Assembly: GCA_012522765.1 (NCBI GenBank)
Contig: JAAYJW010000080.1
Span: 1 to 33,808 of the forward strand
DNA: 33,808 nucleotides
Reading direction: 5' to 3'
DNA from: a candidate division WS1 bacterium
Lineage (GTDB): Bacteria; Armatimonadota; Zipacnadia; Zipacnadales; UBA5352
Numbering within the stretch: position 1 is the stretch's first letter; each line of letters begins with the position of its first letter. Made by a program: the position numbers and the translations under genes. The notes under the pieces are model-generated. The model did no database searches. It saw only the letters and a program-made list of their open reading frames with translations, and was not told the origin of the DNA. This document shows, piece by piece, positions 8,478 through 17,709 of the stretch.

Positions 8478-10058
8478 CTACAAGTACTCCTCCGCATACC
8501 GCTTCGCCACCTCGATCACCTGCTCGACGCGCTCGGGAGCGTTAGCGATCGTGCCATCCACAAAGGTCACTGTCGGCCAGAGGTCCTGCCGCAGTTCGGG
8601 CAGCGCCCACGGGTTCGTGCCCATTTCATGGACGCCCGTTGATCCGCGTGACGGATCGCCGGTGTTCAGGTGCGCCCAGCGGCGGTTGTACTTCGCGAAC
8701 ACCTCGGGGAAGCGGTCCGGGCACCAGTGGTGGCTGACCGGGAAGATCGCGCCAAGCGGTGAATACCAGTGCTCGCAGGTAACCAGCAGTTCGGGGAAGC
8801 GCTCTTTGAGCCGGTCGCGCAGGCGCATCATCCCGTCGTAGACCGGGTGATTCGGATCGTTAGTCCATGAGCCGGCCGTATCGTAGAACGTCGCGTCCAC
8901 GCCGAACTGCTCGATGATGCGCGCGGATTCCTCGAAGAGCCGGTTGCCCCAACCCGGCGCCCCGGGATTGAGCCACGCCTGCCATGCCGTGTCATGCGCC
9001 CGCGCCACATCCCAGTCGGGCTTGTTCCCCTGCAGTTCCGCGCCGCCCGCCGAGCGAAGGCGGGAGTTCGCGCCCCACTGCTCAAAGCTCTCCAGTCCCG
9101 TGTTAGCGCAGTTGCAGCCGTACATCGGACAGATGCGCGCGCCGAGTTCATGCGCACCCTCGACGAGCCGCCGAAAACCCTCCTCGCCGCCAAGGCGCGG
9201 GTGTGGGCGGTAGTGGCCGTACTGCCAGTAGTAGCGGCCCTCCCAGCCGGGTAGGAAGGCGAAGACGCGCTTCCCCTCGATCCGCTCGCAGACCCACTTC
9301 AGCGCGTCGAGCGCATCCGCATAGGTGTTGAAGACGTAGCCGCTCCAGTGCATCATGTGTATCGCTGCGACGAAGCTGATCTCCCGCGCCCAGCCGGGAA
9401 CATCGGGCCGCGTCTCCCATGGCTGCAGCCCGAAGGCCGCTTCGGCATGCACCATCTGCGCGTCCGCGATCGTTTGCGGGTCTTCGCAGCGGCCGATCTC
9501 CCACACCGGCGCCTCCGTCTGGTTGGTCATCTCATGCCCGGCGTCCTCGTGGATAAGCTCAACCGTCACGCTGCCGTCGGCTGCACGGTAGACGGCGATG
9601 CGCTTCTCGCGCACGCGGTCATCCAGAGAGCGGAAGTAGCGCCATCGCCCGTCGGGGTCGCGCAGGAAGAGCAGCGGCACCGGCAGGCCTCCGCGCGGCC
9701 AGCCGAGGATCGTACCGCCATCGGGGATGTCGTGCTCCTGCAGCCGCGAGCCGATCAGCGTTCCGTCCGGCAGGCCGCTCACGATCAGCTTTGTGCAGCG
9801 AATCTTCTTCTCATGGCGGGCGCGGATCGTGAGGTGCAGGGCATCCGACTCGCCCTCCGAGGCAATCGTGACCTCCCCGCCGCATTGTTCCTGCCCGCCG
9901 GCCGAGCGCAGCCCGCAGGTGCTGATGCCGACTTCGTCACTCACAACCTGTTCGGGATCGAGCCCGTAGGTGTTCTCGAAGGTGATCACCTGCGCGCCGA
10001 TTTTCCACCCGGCAAGCTCATAGACCGGATCGCCGAAGTCGAAGCTGAACTGCTGCAT
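8478..10058 (-). CDS. Cytoplasmic TIM-barrel-like protein, unknown function
   Basis: The protein is 526 residues from ATG 10058 with GAGGAGG 7 bases upstream. There is no signal peptide. Residues 1-200 are beta-rich (FSFDFGDPVYELAGWKIGAQVITFEN), as in the galactose-mutarotase-like N-domains of several glycosidase families. Residues 230-500 look like a barrel: AREISFVAAIHMMHWSGYVF, KRVFAFLPGWEGRYYWQYG, LGARICPMYGCNCANTG, FGVDATFYDTAGSW and PELLVTCEHWYSPLG. FYDTAG and CEHWY are where a catalytic Asp and Glu would sit in such families. I do not recognise a named family; it recalls DUF6259-type glycosidase-like proteins. It follows the DUF4091 gene by 110 bp on the same strand, so an intracellular role on imported oligosaccharides is plausible but unproven. 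Confidence 0.7.
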   Translation of the reverse strand: MQQFSFDFGDPVYELAGWKIGAQVITFENTYGLDPEQVVSDEVGISTCGLRSAGGQEQCGGEVTIASEGESDALHLTIRARHEKKIRCTKLIVSGLPDGTLIGSRLQEHDIPDGGTILGWPRGGLPVPLLFLRDPDGRWRYFRSLDDRVREKRIAVYRAADGSVTVELIHEDAGHEMTNQTEAPVWEIGRCEDPQTIADAQMVHAEAAFGLQPWETRPDVPGWAREISFVAAIHMMHWSGYVFNTYADALDALKWVCERIEGKRVFAFLPGWEGRYYWQYGHYRPHPRLGGEEGFRRLVEGAHELGARICPMYGCNCANTGLESFEQWGANSRLRSAGGAELQGNKPDWDVARAHDTAWQAWLNPGAPGWGNRLFEESARIIEQFGVDATFYDTAGSWTNDPNHPVYDGMMRLRDRLKERFPELLVTCEHWYSPLGAIFPVSHHWCPDRFPEVFAKYNRRWAHLNTGDPSRGSTGVHEMGTNPWALPELRQDLWPTVTFVDGTIANAPERVEQVIEVAKRYAEEYL

Positions 10059-10119
10059 GGTGATGCCTCCTCATGGGACCACGTGGGCGCTGCCGATGCC
10101 GTTTCTCCCCCTGCGTTTC

Positions 10120-10141
10120 GCACGGACAGGAGTGTCCGTGC
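10120..10141. terminator. 9-bp-stem hairpin after the DUF4091 gene
   Basis: GCACGGACA and TGTCCGTGC form a perfect 9-bp stem around GGAG. It lies 28 bp downstream of the DUF4091 stop (minus strand) and before the next ribosome site. No U-run follows, so it may be a repeat or RNA-end stabiliser rather than a true terminator. Confidence 0.45.
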
Positions 10142-10168
10142 CACGGAACGGCTTCGCCCCGAGGGCGC

Positions 10169-12421
10169 TTACTCCGCCCCCTGCATGCTCACGATCGCCG
10201 CCGCGAGTTGTTCGCGGGCAGCATCTATCGCCTCCACGTCAAGCGTGTAGGGCTGATCATTCGCCGCGCGCACGGATGGCCATCGCTCCACCAGCGACAG
10301 CGCCGCCTCAAGCGCATCGCGGCCAACCTTCGCTGCCTCGGCGTTCCCGGCCGCCTCAAGCCGCTCCGCAAGCTGCTCGGCCATCACCATGTACTCAAAG
10401 TCCTCCAGTCCCTCGCGGAAAAGCTCCCAGCGGATTGAGTCGATCGGCCCCTGCTCGTCGGGCGTCCGCGGCGGGTAGAGCATCACGCCCGACGATCCCA
10501 CGCCTGCCGTCCACGGGTCCTCCCACTGGCCGCGCCAGCAGACCGTCCCCCACCACGAGTAGGTGCCATCTACCCCGTACTTGCGCAACAGCCACGGCCA
10601 CAGGCGCGTGCGAATCGGCTCGTGATCCACGATGTTCACCGCGTTGTTGTACACGAGCACCGTGTCTCCCTCGGCCCGTGCGGCCATGATCTGCGGGAGT
10701 GCCGCCTCCCAGGCATCGGTGTGCAGGATCCACGAGTGCGTGATGTCCATCAGGTCCGGATGAGGTGCGCTCACGGTGTGCAGGATTCGCAGTTCGGGCT
10801 CGATGTCGAGCAGCAGTTCGCTGATGGCGCGGATGCCGTTGCGCGTCCGCTCATCGGCCAACCGCGGTTCATCAATGAAGCGCACCATAGGGCTCAGGAA
10901 GACGCCCGCATCGCGATACGCCGCCACCAGCTTCGTCACATAGTCGCTGAACGGGCGCGTGAAATCCGCCGAAAGCTCCGTCAGGTCCTCATTCGCGAAG
11001 ATCGGAATGCCCTGCCAGGAGGCATCCGGCGGCATCATGTGGTCGCTCTTGTGCGAGATCCACAGCACCGGAAGGTCGAAGCGGTCCACGCCGTAGCTGT
11101 CCCGCATCATCACGAGGTGCTCGATGTATTGCGCGATGTTGAGTTCCACCGTGTCGCCCTGCACCTCGACGCCCACACTGACCGCGGGCGCACAGCGACT
11201 GCGATGGCCGTAGATGTTGTCATAGTAGCGCCGGATGACATCCTGCGGCTCTCCCGCCTCGCGCGGCAGCACGAGATTGTAGCGGAAGGCGGAGCGCACA
11301 TCCATGCTCGGCCTGGGCGGGATTGCGAAGTCATGCACGCGCAGGCGCAGCGGTACACTCGCAATCACGTCCTCACCGGAGAGGAGGCTGAGTTCGCCGC
11401 TGTAGTCACCGGGCGCCTGATCGGCGGGCACCTGTAGCGTGAACCAGAAGCCCTGGTTGAAGCTTGCGGGAATATCCACCGGCAGGCGCTCGGTCAGCGG
11501 GTCGGGGTTGAGGCCCTGGTGGCCGAAGGGGCCGGTGGTCTGCTGAATATCAACATGCTCAATGCGGCGGCAGCGGAGCGCATCGGTGGTGATCGTCGCC
11601 GGGCCGGTGAGGTCGCTCCAGGCGAAGCTCACGGTGCTCATATCCGTCTCCGGGGTCACCGCAAGCTGGAACGATTCGTATTCGCCACGCGCCGCTGTGA
11701 GTTCCACCGCGTCGGTGGTGGCATCCGGCAGATCCCGCTCCGGCAGGATCTTCCGGTTCTCGTCATCGGTCCAGAGTGCGCCGCCATTGAAACGCGCGAG
11801 CACTCGTGCGGTGTCTGTGACTTCAGCCTGCGCGCGCTCGGTGACAACGATGTCGTCGAGCCAGAGGCGCGCCTCCGGATTCTCGCTCGCCAGCTTGATC
11901 AGCAGCGACACCTGCTCCTCGGTCTCCGGGACTTTGAAGTCGCCCGCATCCGCATGCACCCAGCCACGCTCATCGGCACCCTCAACCCACACGCCCTCGA
12001 CGAACGCACCCTGCTGATCGTGGGGAAGCGTCACAATCGGCAGGTAAAGCCCCACCGTCTGCTCGCGCGCACCCACCGGATAGCGCACGTAGATGACCAC
12101 CTTCGAGGGGCCGTCCTCAGCGCGATAGTGAAGACTGAGGTTGCAGATGGACCCGGGCGTGACCGGGATCGTGGTGCTCCAGCCGCTGTTGAGGCCCTGC
12201 ATGCCAACGCTGCGAGCGCCAGTGTGCGCGATCTCATCATCCCACCAGCCGCGCGAGGCCTCCTTATCCCAGGCGTAGTAACTCCAGCCCACTGGAGCCT
12301 CGCCCTCGCCCTCCTCAAAGCCGGCGTTCGGAACAGCAGCAAGCCCATCCTGCGCTGAAGCGATACAACACGTTGCGGACAGCAGAACGATGATTGCCAT
12401 TGCCGAAGATTGCAGACGCAT
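10169..12421 (-). CDS. Secreted DUF4091 protein with N-terminal carbohydrate-binding-like domain
   Basis: The protein is 750 residues from ATG 12421, which has GGGAG 8-10 bases upstream; ATG 12436 adds MGVSE and lacks a ribosome site. A signal peptide ends near ATCCIASAQ. Residues 25-190 look like a jelly-roll binding module (NAGFEEGEGEAPVGWSYY, then WLDDIVVTE). Next come beta-sandwich segments (ARGEYESFQLAVTP, VPADQAPGDYSGELSLLSG), a barrel-like middle (MVRFIDEPRLADERTRNG, HTVSAPHPDLMDITHSWILH), and the C-terminal DUF4091 signature GVMLYPPRTPDEQGPIDSIR with EGLEDFEYMVM. DUF4091 proteins are glycosidase-like by architecture, and FIDEP is the likely active-site strand; activity is not established. 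It starts 24 bp after the membrane-anchored protein gene, so they share an operon. Confidence 0.85.
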   Translation of the reverse strand: MRLQSSAMAIIVLLSATCCIASAQDGLAAVPNAGFEEGEGEAPVGWSYYAWDKEASRGWWDDEIAHTGARSVGMQGLNSGWSTTIPVTPGSICNLSLHYRAEDGPSKVVIYVRYPVGAREQTVGLYLPIVTLPHDQQGAFVEGVWVEGADERGWVHADAGDFKVPETEEQVSLLIKLASENPEARLWLDDIVVTERAQAEVTDTARVLARFNGGALWTDDENRKILPERDLPDATTDAVELTAARGEYESFQLAVTPETDMSTVSFAWSDLTGPATITTDALRCRRIEHVDIQQTTGPFGHQGLNPDPLTERLPVDIPASFNQGFWFTLQVPADQAPGDYSGELSLLSGEDVIASVPLRLRVHDFAIPPRPSMDVRSAFRYNLVLPREAGEPQDVIRRYYDNIYGHRSRCAPAVSVGVEVQGDTVELNIAQYIEHLVMMRDSYGVDRFDLPVLWISHKSDHMMPPDASWQGIPIFANEDLTELSADFTRPFSDYVTKLVAAYRDAGVFLSPMVRFIDEPRLADERTRNGIRAISELLLDIEPELRILHTVSAPHPDLMDITHSWILHTDAWEAALPQIMAARAEGDTVLVYNNAVNIVDHEPIRTRLWPWLLRKYGVDGTYSWWGTVCWRGQWEDPWTAGVGSSGVMLYPPRTPDEQGPIDSIRWELFREGLEDFEYMVMAEQLAERLEAAGNAEAAKVGRDALEAALSLVERWPSVRAANDQPYTLDVEAIDAAREQLAAAIVSMQGAE

Positions 12422-12445
12422 CTCACTCACTCCCATGAAGTTCGG

Positions 12446-13465
12446 CTACTTGCGATCTACATCACGGCGCTGCCACAGGGCCGCTGTCCCCTCGTGTGGA
12501 CCGGGGAGGCAGCCCGAGCAGCTTGCCCGGCTGATGCTCGGGCGCACCTCGAACTCAAGCTCGGCCTCCAGCACCCATGCCCAGAAGCCGCCACCCTCCA
12601 GCGCGCGGTTCTCTCCGAGGTTCGCGTGGAAGGTCTCCTCCGTCAGATTCAGGCCGACATGATAGCGTCCGGGCGGCATCCGCAACTGCCCGGGCAACGG
12701 GCGATCGGGCTCCCACTCGCCGAAGAGGCCCACCTGCTGCTTCGCGCCGGCGGCGGACGCGGGATATGCACCGTGCGGACGCTCGACGGTATACCATCGC
12801 GGCGGCGTGTCGTTCGGCCCCCGCTCGCGCTGCCCCACTCGCCACAGCACATGCAGGCTGCTGTTGAGATCGAACTCGTGCTGCGTGTCACCCTCTGCAT
12901 CCGTCACGAGCCAGTCGAAGAGCAGGTAGCCCCGCACCTCATGTCCCTCGTCCACATGCTGCGCAAGCTCCGCATCGGTCACATTCCACTGGCAGTCCTC
13001 ACACCACCAGCGCCCGATGCGGCCAAGCTGCCAGCTTGACCACGCGCGCGGATCCGCCGCGTTGTCTTCCTCAGTGACGCCACGGACCGGTTCGAGGCCG
13101 ACAAGCTTCAGTTGATAGGCGAACGATGGCTTGAGGCCGACGGCTGTGAGAGTGCCGCGCAGCGACGGCGCCTGAGCTTCATAGCGGACCTCCGCACGAT
13201 GGCTATCGGTGTCGGAATAGCTGAAGGCGTCGCGAAAGCTCTGCGAGTAGGCGACTGCGGCAATGTCGCGCCAGCGTGGCTGCTGCGGTTCGGTGACCTC
13301 AAGCGGCTGGAGTAGCTCTTCACTGCGCTGAACCACGATTCCCGTCACCTCGTCAGGCGATGGCCGGTCTTGATAGATGAGGAGGTAGGCGATGCGCACA
13401 ATGATCCAGATAAGGAACACGATGAGCCACGGCGTCATGTTGCGCGCGGTCGGCCTCAATCCCAT
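12446..13465 (-). CDS. Membrane-anchored conserved protein with CxxC/HxxxxH knuckle
   Basis: The protein is 339 residues from ATG 13465 (AAAGGA upstream); GTG 13486 adds 7 residues and is also possible. One membrane segment lies at about residues 12-30 (MTPWLIVFLIWIIVRIAYLL), with the rest probably outside. The soluble part has GTLTAVGLKPSFAYQLKLVGLEP, then WWCEDCQWN-x9-HVDEGH, where Cys155, Cys158, His170 and His175 could bind zinc, then RGYLLFDWLVTDAEGD and LNSSLHVLW. I recall similar YQLKL...GRWWC...GYLLFDF...SSYHVLW patterns in uncharacterised archaeal and bacterial exported proteins, but cannot name the family. It heads a minus-strand set with the DUF4091 gene. Function unknown. Confidence 0.75.
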   Translation of the reverse strand: MGLRPTARNMTPWLIVFLIWIIVRIAYLLIYQDRPSPDEVTGIVVQRSEELLQPLEVTEPQQPRWRDIAAVAYSQSFRDAFSYSDTDSHRAEVRYEAQAPSLRGTLTAVGLKPSFAYQLKLVGLEPVRGVTEEDNAADPRAWSSWQLGRIGRWWCEDCQWNVTDAELAQHVDEGHEVRGYLLFDWLVTDAEGDTQHEFDLNSSLHVLWRVGQRERGPNDTPPRWYTVERPHGAYPASAAGAKQQVGLFGEWEPDRPLPGQLRMPPGRYHVGLNLTEETFHANLGENRALEGGGFWAWVLEAELEFEVRPSISRASCSGCLPGPHEGTAALWQRRDVDRK

Positions 13466-13527
13466 TGCTGCGGTCCTTTCGCTCACACGCTGCGACTTAC
13501 CTCGTTACCTGACGCATGTACAGTGAA

Positions 13528-13555
13528 ACGCGCGGACCTGATTGGGCCCGCGCGT
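13528..13555 (-). terminator. Terminator-like hairpin after the prepilin gene
   Basis: ACGCGCGG (13528-13535) pairs with CCGCGCGT (13548-13555) with two further G-C pairs inside. Read on the minus strand, the stem is followed by TTTCACTG, a short U-run. It lies 24 bp beyond the prepilin-like gene stop and upstream of the membrane-anchored protein gene. Confidence 0.55.
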
Positions 13556-13578
13556 CTGGTGGTAGTCGCATCGGAGGC

Positions 13579-14220
13579 TTATTCGCTCGGCTGCATGGGG
13601 TCCCAGTAGACCCGCTGGTTGACCTGGCTCTCGCGCGCCCACTTCACGTGGCCGTCCACGAAGCCATAGACGGTACCCTCGTTGTGCCGCTGCGGCCAGT
13701 TGTTCCCGGTAAAGCTGTTGTCGTCCGGAGCACCACAGACGGCGTTGTTCATGTCGTTGATGTACCAATCGCCGTCGGCGCCGGTATGCCATGGCGCGGC
13801 GGCGCCGATGGCCTCAGGGCGAACATCGCCGACGATGATCTTAGTCGACGGGTCCCAGAAAGACCCAAGCGACATGCCGCTGGCCATGTAGTTCATCGCG
13901 TAGCCCGGAGCCTTATCCTTGCGGTCGGGGCAGAACATGATCTGCCGGTTCCGGGTGTAGGGGAAGATGGCATTGTACCACTGGCTCTCGGGATCTCCGG
14001 CAGCAGCCTGGCCGCGTGGCAGAACCTCGTCGTAGTCCTGAGCGTACATGATCAGCGCCAGCGCGATCTGCTTGGCGTTGGAGATACATGCAGCCTGGCG
14101 GCCCTTCCCCTGAGCGCGGGAGAAGACCGGGAAGAGGATGGAAGCCAGAATTGAGATGATGGCAATTACTACCAGTAGCTCGATCAGGGTGAACCCTTTG
14201 CGTCCGCCGGGTAGGAACAT
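13579..14220 (-). CDS. Prepilin-type N-terminal methylation protein, DUF1559-like
   Basis: The protein is 213 residues from ATG 14220 with AGGAGGG 8 bases upstream. Leader LPGGRKG is followed by the type IV prepilin cleavage site G/FTLIELLVVIAI; cleavage before Phe10 and N-methylation by a PilD-type peptidase is expected. The hydrophobic helix runs to about residue 30, then SRAQGKGRQAACISNAKQIA and MYAQDYDEVLP, a pattern very common in Armatimonadota and Planctomycetota where dozens of such paralogues occur per genome. The globular part has FCPDRKD, YAMNYMASG and the C-terminal NEGTVYGFVDGHVKW, the H/G-x9-DG-like ending of this family. It probably acts in a surface or secretion pseudopilus. 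No other pilus gene is nearby, so it is an orphan copy. Confidence 0.92.
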   Translation of the reverse strand: MFLPGGRKGFTLIELLVVIAIISILASILFPVFSRAQGKGRQAACISNAKQIALALIMYAQDYDEVLPRGQAAAGDPESQWYNAIFPYTRNRQIMFCPDRKDKAPGYAMNYMASGMSLGSFWDPSTKIIVGDVRPEAIGAAAPWHTGADGDWYINDMNNAVCGAPDDNSFTGNNWPQRHNEGTVYGFVDGHVKWARESQVNQRVYWDPMQPSE

Positions 14221-14249
14221 GCGTAACGCCCTCCTTTGAGGGACGCGTC

Positions 14250-14279
14250 ATGATACAGATCACGATGATTCCATGTCTA
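14250..14279 (-). promoter_or_regulatory. Sigma70-type promoter of the prepilin gene
   Basis: On the minus strand, TAGACA (14279-14274) and TATCAT (14255-14250) are separated by 18 bases. The start would fall near 14243, giving a short leader that contains the AGGAGGG ribosome site. Judged by consensus match only. Confidence 0.5.
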
Positions 14280-14330
14280 TAGGTATTAACACCGACAAGC
14301 GCCCACATGTTTCCTGACACCTGCGGCGAT

Positions 14331-14364
14331 GGCCTTCATTTGACACAGATCGCAGATGAAGGCC
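14331..14364 (-). terminator. Hairpin after the GH2 gene
   Basis: GGCCTTCAT (14331-14339) and ATGAAGGCC (14356-14364) form a 9-bp stem with a 16-base loop, 9 bp beyond the GH2 stop on the minus strand. There is no U-tract, so this is a candidate terminator or 3'-end stabiliser only. Confidence 0.45.
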
Positions 14365-14372
14365 GCTCCACC

Positions 14373-17084
14373 TCAGCGGGAACCATCCATTCCGATCAGA
14401 AGCGTCACGCCGCAGGGATAGCGGCCTGCGCGCGAGCCGTAGATCGTGAGGCCCCCGCGGTCCCTCCCCGAATCAACTGACGCTATGCGCAGGCACAAGA
14501 TTCCGGTCTCCACCGCAGTTTTCACCATGGCCGCGGGGACCTGCAAGCGCACCAGGCGCCCATATCGCCCGAGGAAGCCGTGCATGTGCGACAGCGCCCC
14601 ACGAGAGTCCGCGGGCTGGTCATGAAGCTCAAGTGTGGTGATAGGCTCGTCCCCGACCGAGATCACTACCGTCGCAGGCCACGGGATCGAGCCGGTTTGC
14701 GGTGCTCCGGGTCGAGCGCTTGATAGTTCGGCAAGCAGCGTCACCGGCCCGATCTGCTCCGGATCGAGATCGTCCGGGAGGGCGAACTGATACTCAACCT
14801 GTCCGTCACCGGTGCCTGCAAGCAGGTGTGTCTCGCCCGCCACTTCGCCTCTCTCCACGCCCTCCGGGAAAGCAGCAACGCCATCGCCTGCGTCCACCGT
14901 GAGAACATTGTGCGACTTTTCCCCGCACACGCCCTCACTATCACCGACGACCTCGAAGAAGCTGAAGTTCAGCGCCGCCGGGTGGCCGCGATCATCTTCG
15001 AGAAGCGCCGCGATGCGGGCGAGACCGGCCTCTCGGGGCAGCGCCAGAGAGATCGCGCAGGCACCCTCTCCGTCTGCATTCAGGCCGCCGTCACGCGCGA
15101 TCAGCCTCTCGTACCCGAACCGGTCGGTGAAGGTTGCGCGCCACGTTACCCGCTGCGCCAGTTCGGCCTCCAGCTCTGAGGGGCGCAGGAACACCGGGAT
15201 GCTCACCTGCGACCCCGGAGCTACTGTCTGCGCCGGAGGCAGGTCGAAGCCCACGAAGAACTCGCCAAGCAGCAGCGCCGGATCGTAGCCGAACTGCTTG
15301 GGCGAGCGGTCGTAGTCGTAGAGGCCGTTATGCTCCCACTCGATGTCGGTGAGTTCCGTGTAGACATAGCCGCAGATCTTCTCGTGCCTACGCAGTTCGT
15401 TGGTCAGAAAGCGCAGGCACCATGAGACGTCGAGATCGCCCATCCGCGCGCCGATGCCCCCGTACTCGCTGTTGAGCAGCGGCTGATTGCCCTGCCGGTT
15501 GCCGCCCACGAAGTTGAACTGCGAGCCCTCAGCGGTCTGGGCGACGATATGCTCGACGTGCTCGCGCGCTTGCTCGTAGTCATTGATGTAGAAGTGCCAT
15601 GAGTTGATGTCGGTGATGACGTGATCGTAGAGGCAGGGCGAGTTGTCTTCGACCAGTCGCGTCGGATCAAGCTGCTTCGCCATCTCATAGCAGTTGCGCA
15701 CCCACGCCCGCCGGTCCTCGGCGGTGGCATACTCGCGCGAGCCAAGCCCCCACGTCTCGTTGAAGAGGCACCACGAGAAGATGCTCGGGTGGTTGAAGTC
15801 CCGCTTGATCTGCCCCCACGCGTTGCGCTCCCAGCGCTCCCGCGCAATCTCCGAGTAGCCCTCGTTGTCGAAGCCGGGCATGTCGCACATCAGCAGCACG
15901 CCGCAGCGGTCGGCCCAGTAGCAGTAACGGGGATCGGGTGTCTTAATATGCAGCCGCAGGAAGTTCAGTCCCGCCTGCTTCGCCAGTACGAAGTCTCGCT
16001 TGATCTCGGCGTCCGTCGGGTGGGTGTAGACGCCCGCCGGGTGGAAGCTTTGATCCAGCGCACCCCGGAGGTAGATCGGCTCGCCATTGAGGCGAATATA
16101 CATTGGGCCACCCTCATGCAGAGGGCCCGTGTCAATGTCGCGCATGCCAAACTGCGTTTGGATCGTATCGATGACCTCGCCAGCGCGAAGAAGCTGGAGG
16201 GTGGCGCGGTACATGTGCGGGCTGTCGGGCGTCCACGCTATCGGCCGCTCGATCTGCATCGGAACCTGCGCCCGACCGTCTTCGCCCACTGCTGCCGTGG
16301 CACTCCCGGCCTTCGCTCCCGTCGAAGCGCGCAGCTCAACGGCAACCGCCAGAGGCCCGTTCTCATGGCGGGAGTGTACCTGAACGGCAAACGCGGCCTG
16401 CGCGGAGGCGAGCGACGGTTGCACCAGCACCTCCGCTATGTGCGAGGCGGCGCGCGGCTCCAGCCAGACCGTCTGCCAGATGCCGCTGGTGCGCGTGTAC
16501 CAGCGCCGCGTCTGCTTGCCTATCGGCTGCGCGCTGTGATCCTCAGGATCCTGCACGCGGATGACCAGCCGGTTCTCTCCCGGCTGGAGAGCGCCGGTGA
16601 TATCGAAGGATAGCGGCAGGTATCCGCTCTCGCCGCCGCCCACCGTCTCCCCGTTCACCCAGACGCGCAGGTCCCAATCGGCCGCCCCGATATTGAGGTA
16701 GACGCGCCGCCCATCCCACCGCTGTGGCACGGTGAACTCGCGCCGGTACCAGCCGATGCTGTGCCGGGGCGCCTCGCGATAGTTATCCTGCGTGACCGCC
16801 TCGGGATGGAGCCACGCCTCGGCGGAGAACCAGTCCTCGTTGCCGGCGAGAGCCTCCGTGCCCCATGCCAGGTGGCTCTCCCACGGGAACGGAACGCGGA
16901 TGGTTCGACTAAAGCGATCCTCTGCGGCATTCTGCCAGCCCTCGTCAGCCCCCCGGTCATTGGGGTCGAACTCGAACTGCCAGTCACCGTTGAGGTTCAG
17001 CCAGTCGATGCCGTCTCTCAGGCCTCGGTGGAAGTCCGGCCGCGGGTGTTCGGGACGAGGGACGCTAATGTTCAGTTCGTCCAT
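14373..17084 (-). CDS. GH2 family beta-glycosidase (beta-galactosidase/beta-glucuronidase type)
   Basis: The protein is 903 residues from ATG 17084; the upstream in-frame 55 residues look non-coding. There is no signal peptide, so it is probably cytoplasmic. Domain order is classical: jelly-roll sugar-binding domain (about 28-210: WLNLNGDWQFEFDP, VPFPWESHL, GWYRREFTVP, GAADWDLRVWVNGE, RTSGIWQTVWLEP), an Ig-like domain (215-315) and a TIM barrel (about 320-610). The catalytic acid/base is Glu443 in FNETWG and the nucleophile Glu540 in NSEYGG; GYVYTELTDIEWEHNGLYDY is the standard barrel end. The C-terminal 290 residues are beta-rich accessory domains. It hydrolyses a terminal beta-linked sugar; galactose versus glucuronic acid cannot be decided by eye. 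It is divergent from the winged-helix/KaiC pair across about 225 bp. Confidence 0.93.
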   Translation of the reverse strand: MDELNISVPRPEHPRPDFHRGLRDGIDWLNLNGDWQFEFDPNDRGADEGWQNAAEDRFSRTIRVPFPWESHLAWGTEALAGNEDWFSAEAWLHPEAVTQDNYREAPRHSIGWYRREFTVPQRWDGRRVYLNIGAADWDLRVWVNGETVGGGESGYLPLSFDITGALQPGENRLVIRVQDPEDHSAQPIGKQTRRWYTRTSGIWQTVWLEPRAASHIAEVLVQPSLASAQAAFAVQVHSRHENGPLAVAVELRASTGAKAGSATAAVGEDGRAQVPMQIERPIAWTPDSPHMYRATLQLLRAGEVIDTIQTQFGMRDIDTGPLHEGGPMYIRLNGEPIYLRGALDQSFHPAGVYTHPTDAEIKRDFVLAKQAGLNFLRLHIKTPDPRYCYWADRCGVLLMCDMPGFDNEGYSEIARERWERNAWGQIKRDFNHPSIFSWCLFNETWGLGSREYATAEDRRAWVRNCYEMAKQLDPTRLVEDNSPCLYDHVITDINSWHFYINDYEQAREHVEHIVAQTAEGSQFNFVGGNRQGNQPLLNSEYGGIGARMGDLDVSWCLRFLTNELRRHEKICGYVYTELTDIEWEHNGLYDYDRSPKQFGYDPALLLGEFFVGFDLPPAQTVAPGSQVSIPVFLRPSELEAELAQRVTWRATFTDRFGYERLIARDGGLNADGEGACAISLALPREAGLARIAALLEDDRGHPAALNFSFFEVVGDSEGVCGEKSHNVLTVDAGDGVAAFPEGVERGEVAGETHLLAGTGDGQVEYQFALPDDLDPEQIGPVTLLAELSSARPGAPQTGSIPWPATVVISVGDEPITTLELHDQPADSRGALSHMHGFLGRYGRLVRLQVPAAMVKTAVETGILCLRIASVDSGRDRGGLTIYGSRAGRYPCGVTLLIGMDGSR

Positions 17085-17310
17085 CTTTTGATCCCCAGCA
17101 CAACTGTGATAGAACTCGCGGGCGTGCAGCGGTGTTCTGTATCGTACGGAGGGCAGGCGGAGTGTTTCGCTGGCCGGACCAATGCACCTTCCGTAGAGAA
17201 GCGGGGCGTTTCCCGCGATCGAGGGAGGATTCACCTGCCGCCGGGGCAAACCTTAGTATGCACCACCGGGCGGGGATGTGGGTTCCGTGAGCTACCACGG
17301 GCGCTGGCGG

Positions 17311-17709
17311 ATGATGCAGATGGATGAGCGCGTGCTCAAGTTCATTGAGGAGACTGCCCAGGACCTGGTTGGCCTCGACGTTGCTCTCTTCTTCCAGGCC
17401 AACCCCCGAGCCTTCGATACCGCCTCAGGTATCGCCCTGCGGACGCATCGTGCCGTGGAGGACGTCGAACCCGCTCTCGACCGGATGGCCGGGGATGGCT
17501 TCCTCGAGGTCTTCTCACGCGGCGATGGCCGCTATGAAGTCTTCGCGCTCTCCCCCGTGCCCGAGGTCTGGCGCACCCTCTGCCGCCTCAGCGAGGCATA
17601 TCACGAGGATCCCGATTCTCGCAAGGAGATCATTCTGCTACTGGTGCAGCGCCGGTTGCAGGAGCGCAGCATAGGCGGCCGCACTCCCGGAGGCAGGGCT
17701 GATGACTGA
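17311..17709 (+). CDS. Small winged-helix-like protein coupled to the KaiC fusion
   Basis: About 132 residues from ATG 17311; the frame is open upstream (GTG 17278, 17287) and no ribosome site clearly decides the start. VLKFIEETAQDLVGLDVALFFQANPRAF, IALRTHRAVEDVEPALDRMAGDGFLEVFSRGDGRYEVFALS fits helix-helix-recognition helix-beta wing, as in MarR- or ArsR-like and archaeal HTH proteins. The C-terminal third is helical (LCRLSEAYHEDPDSRKEIILLLVQRRL) and may dimerise. Its stop lies inside the next gene: ATG 17702 comes before TGA 17707-17709, an 8-base overlap, so the pair is translationally coupled and likely stoichiometric partners. A DNA-binding role is inferred from fold only. Confidence 0.7.
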   Translation: MMQMDERVLKFIEETAQDLVGLDVALFFQANPRAFDTASGIALRTHRAVEDVEPALDRMAGDGFLEVFSRGDGRYEVFALSPVPEVWRTLCRLSEAYHEDPDSRKEIILLLVQRRLQERSIGGRTPGGRADD

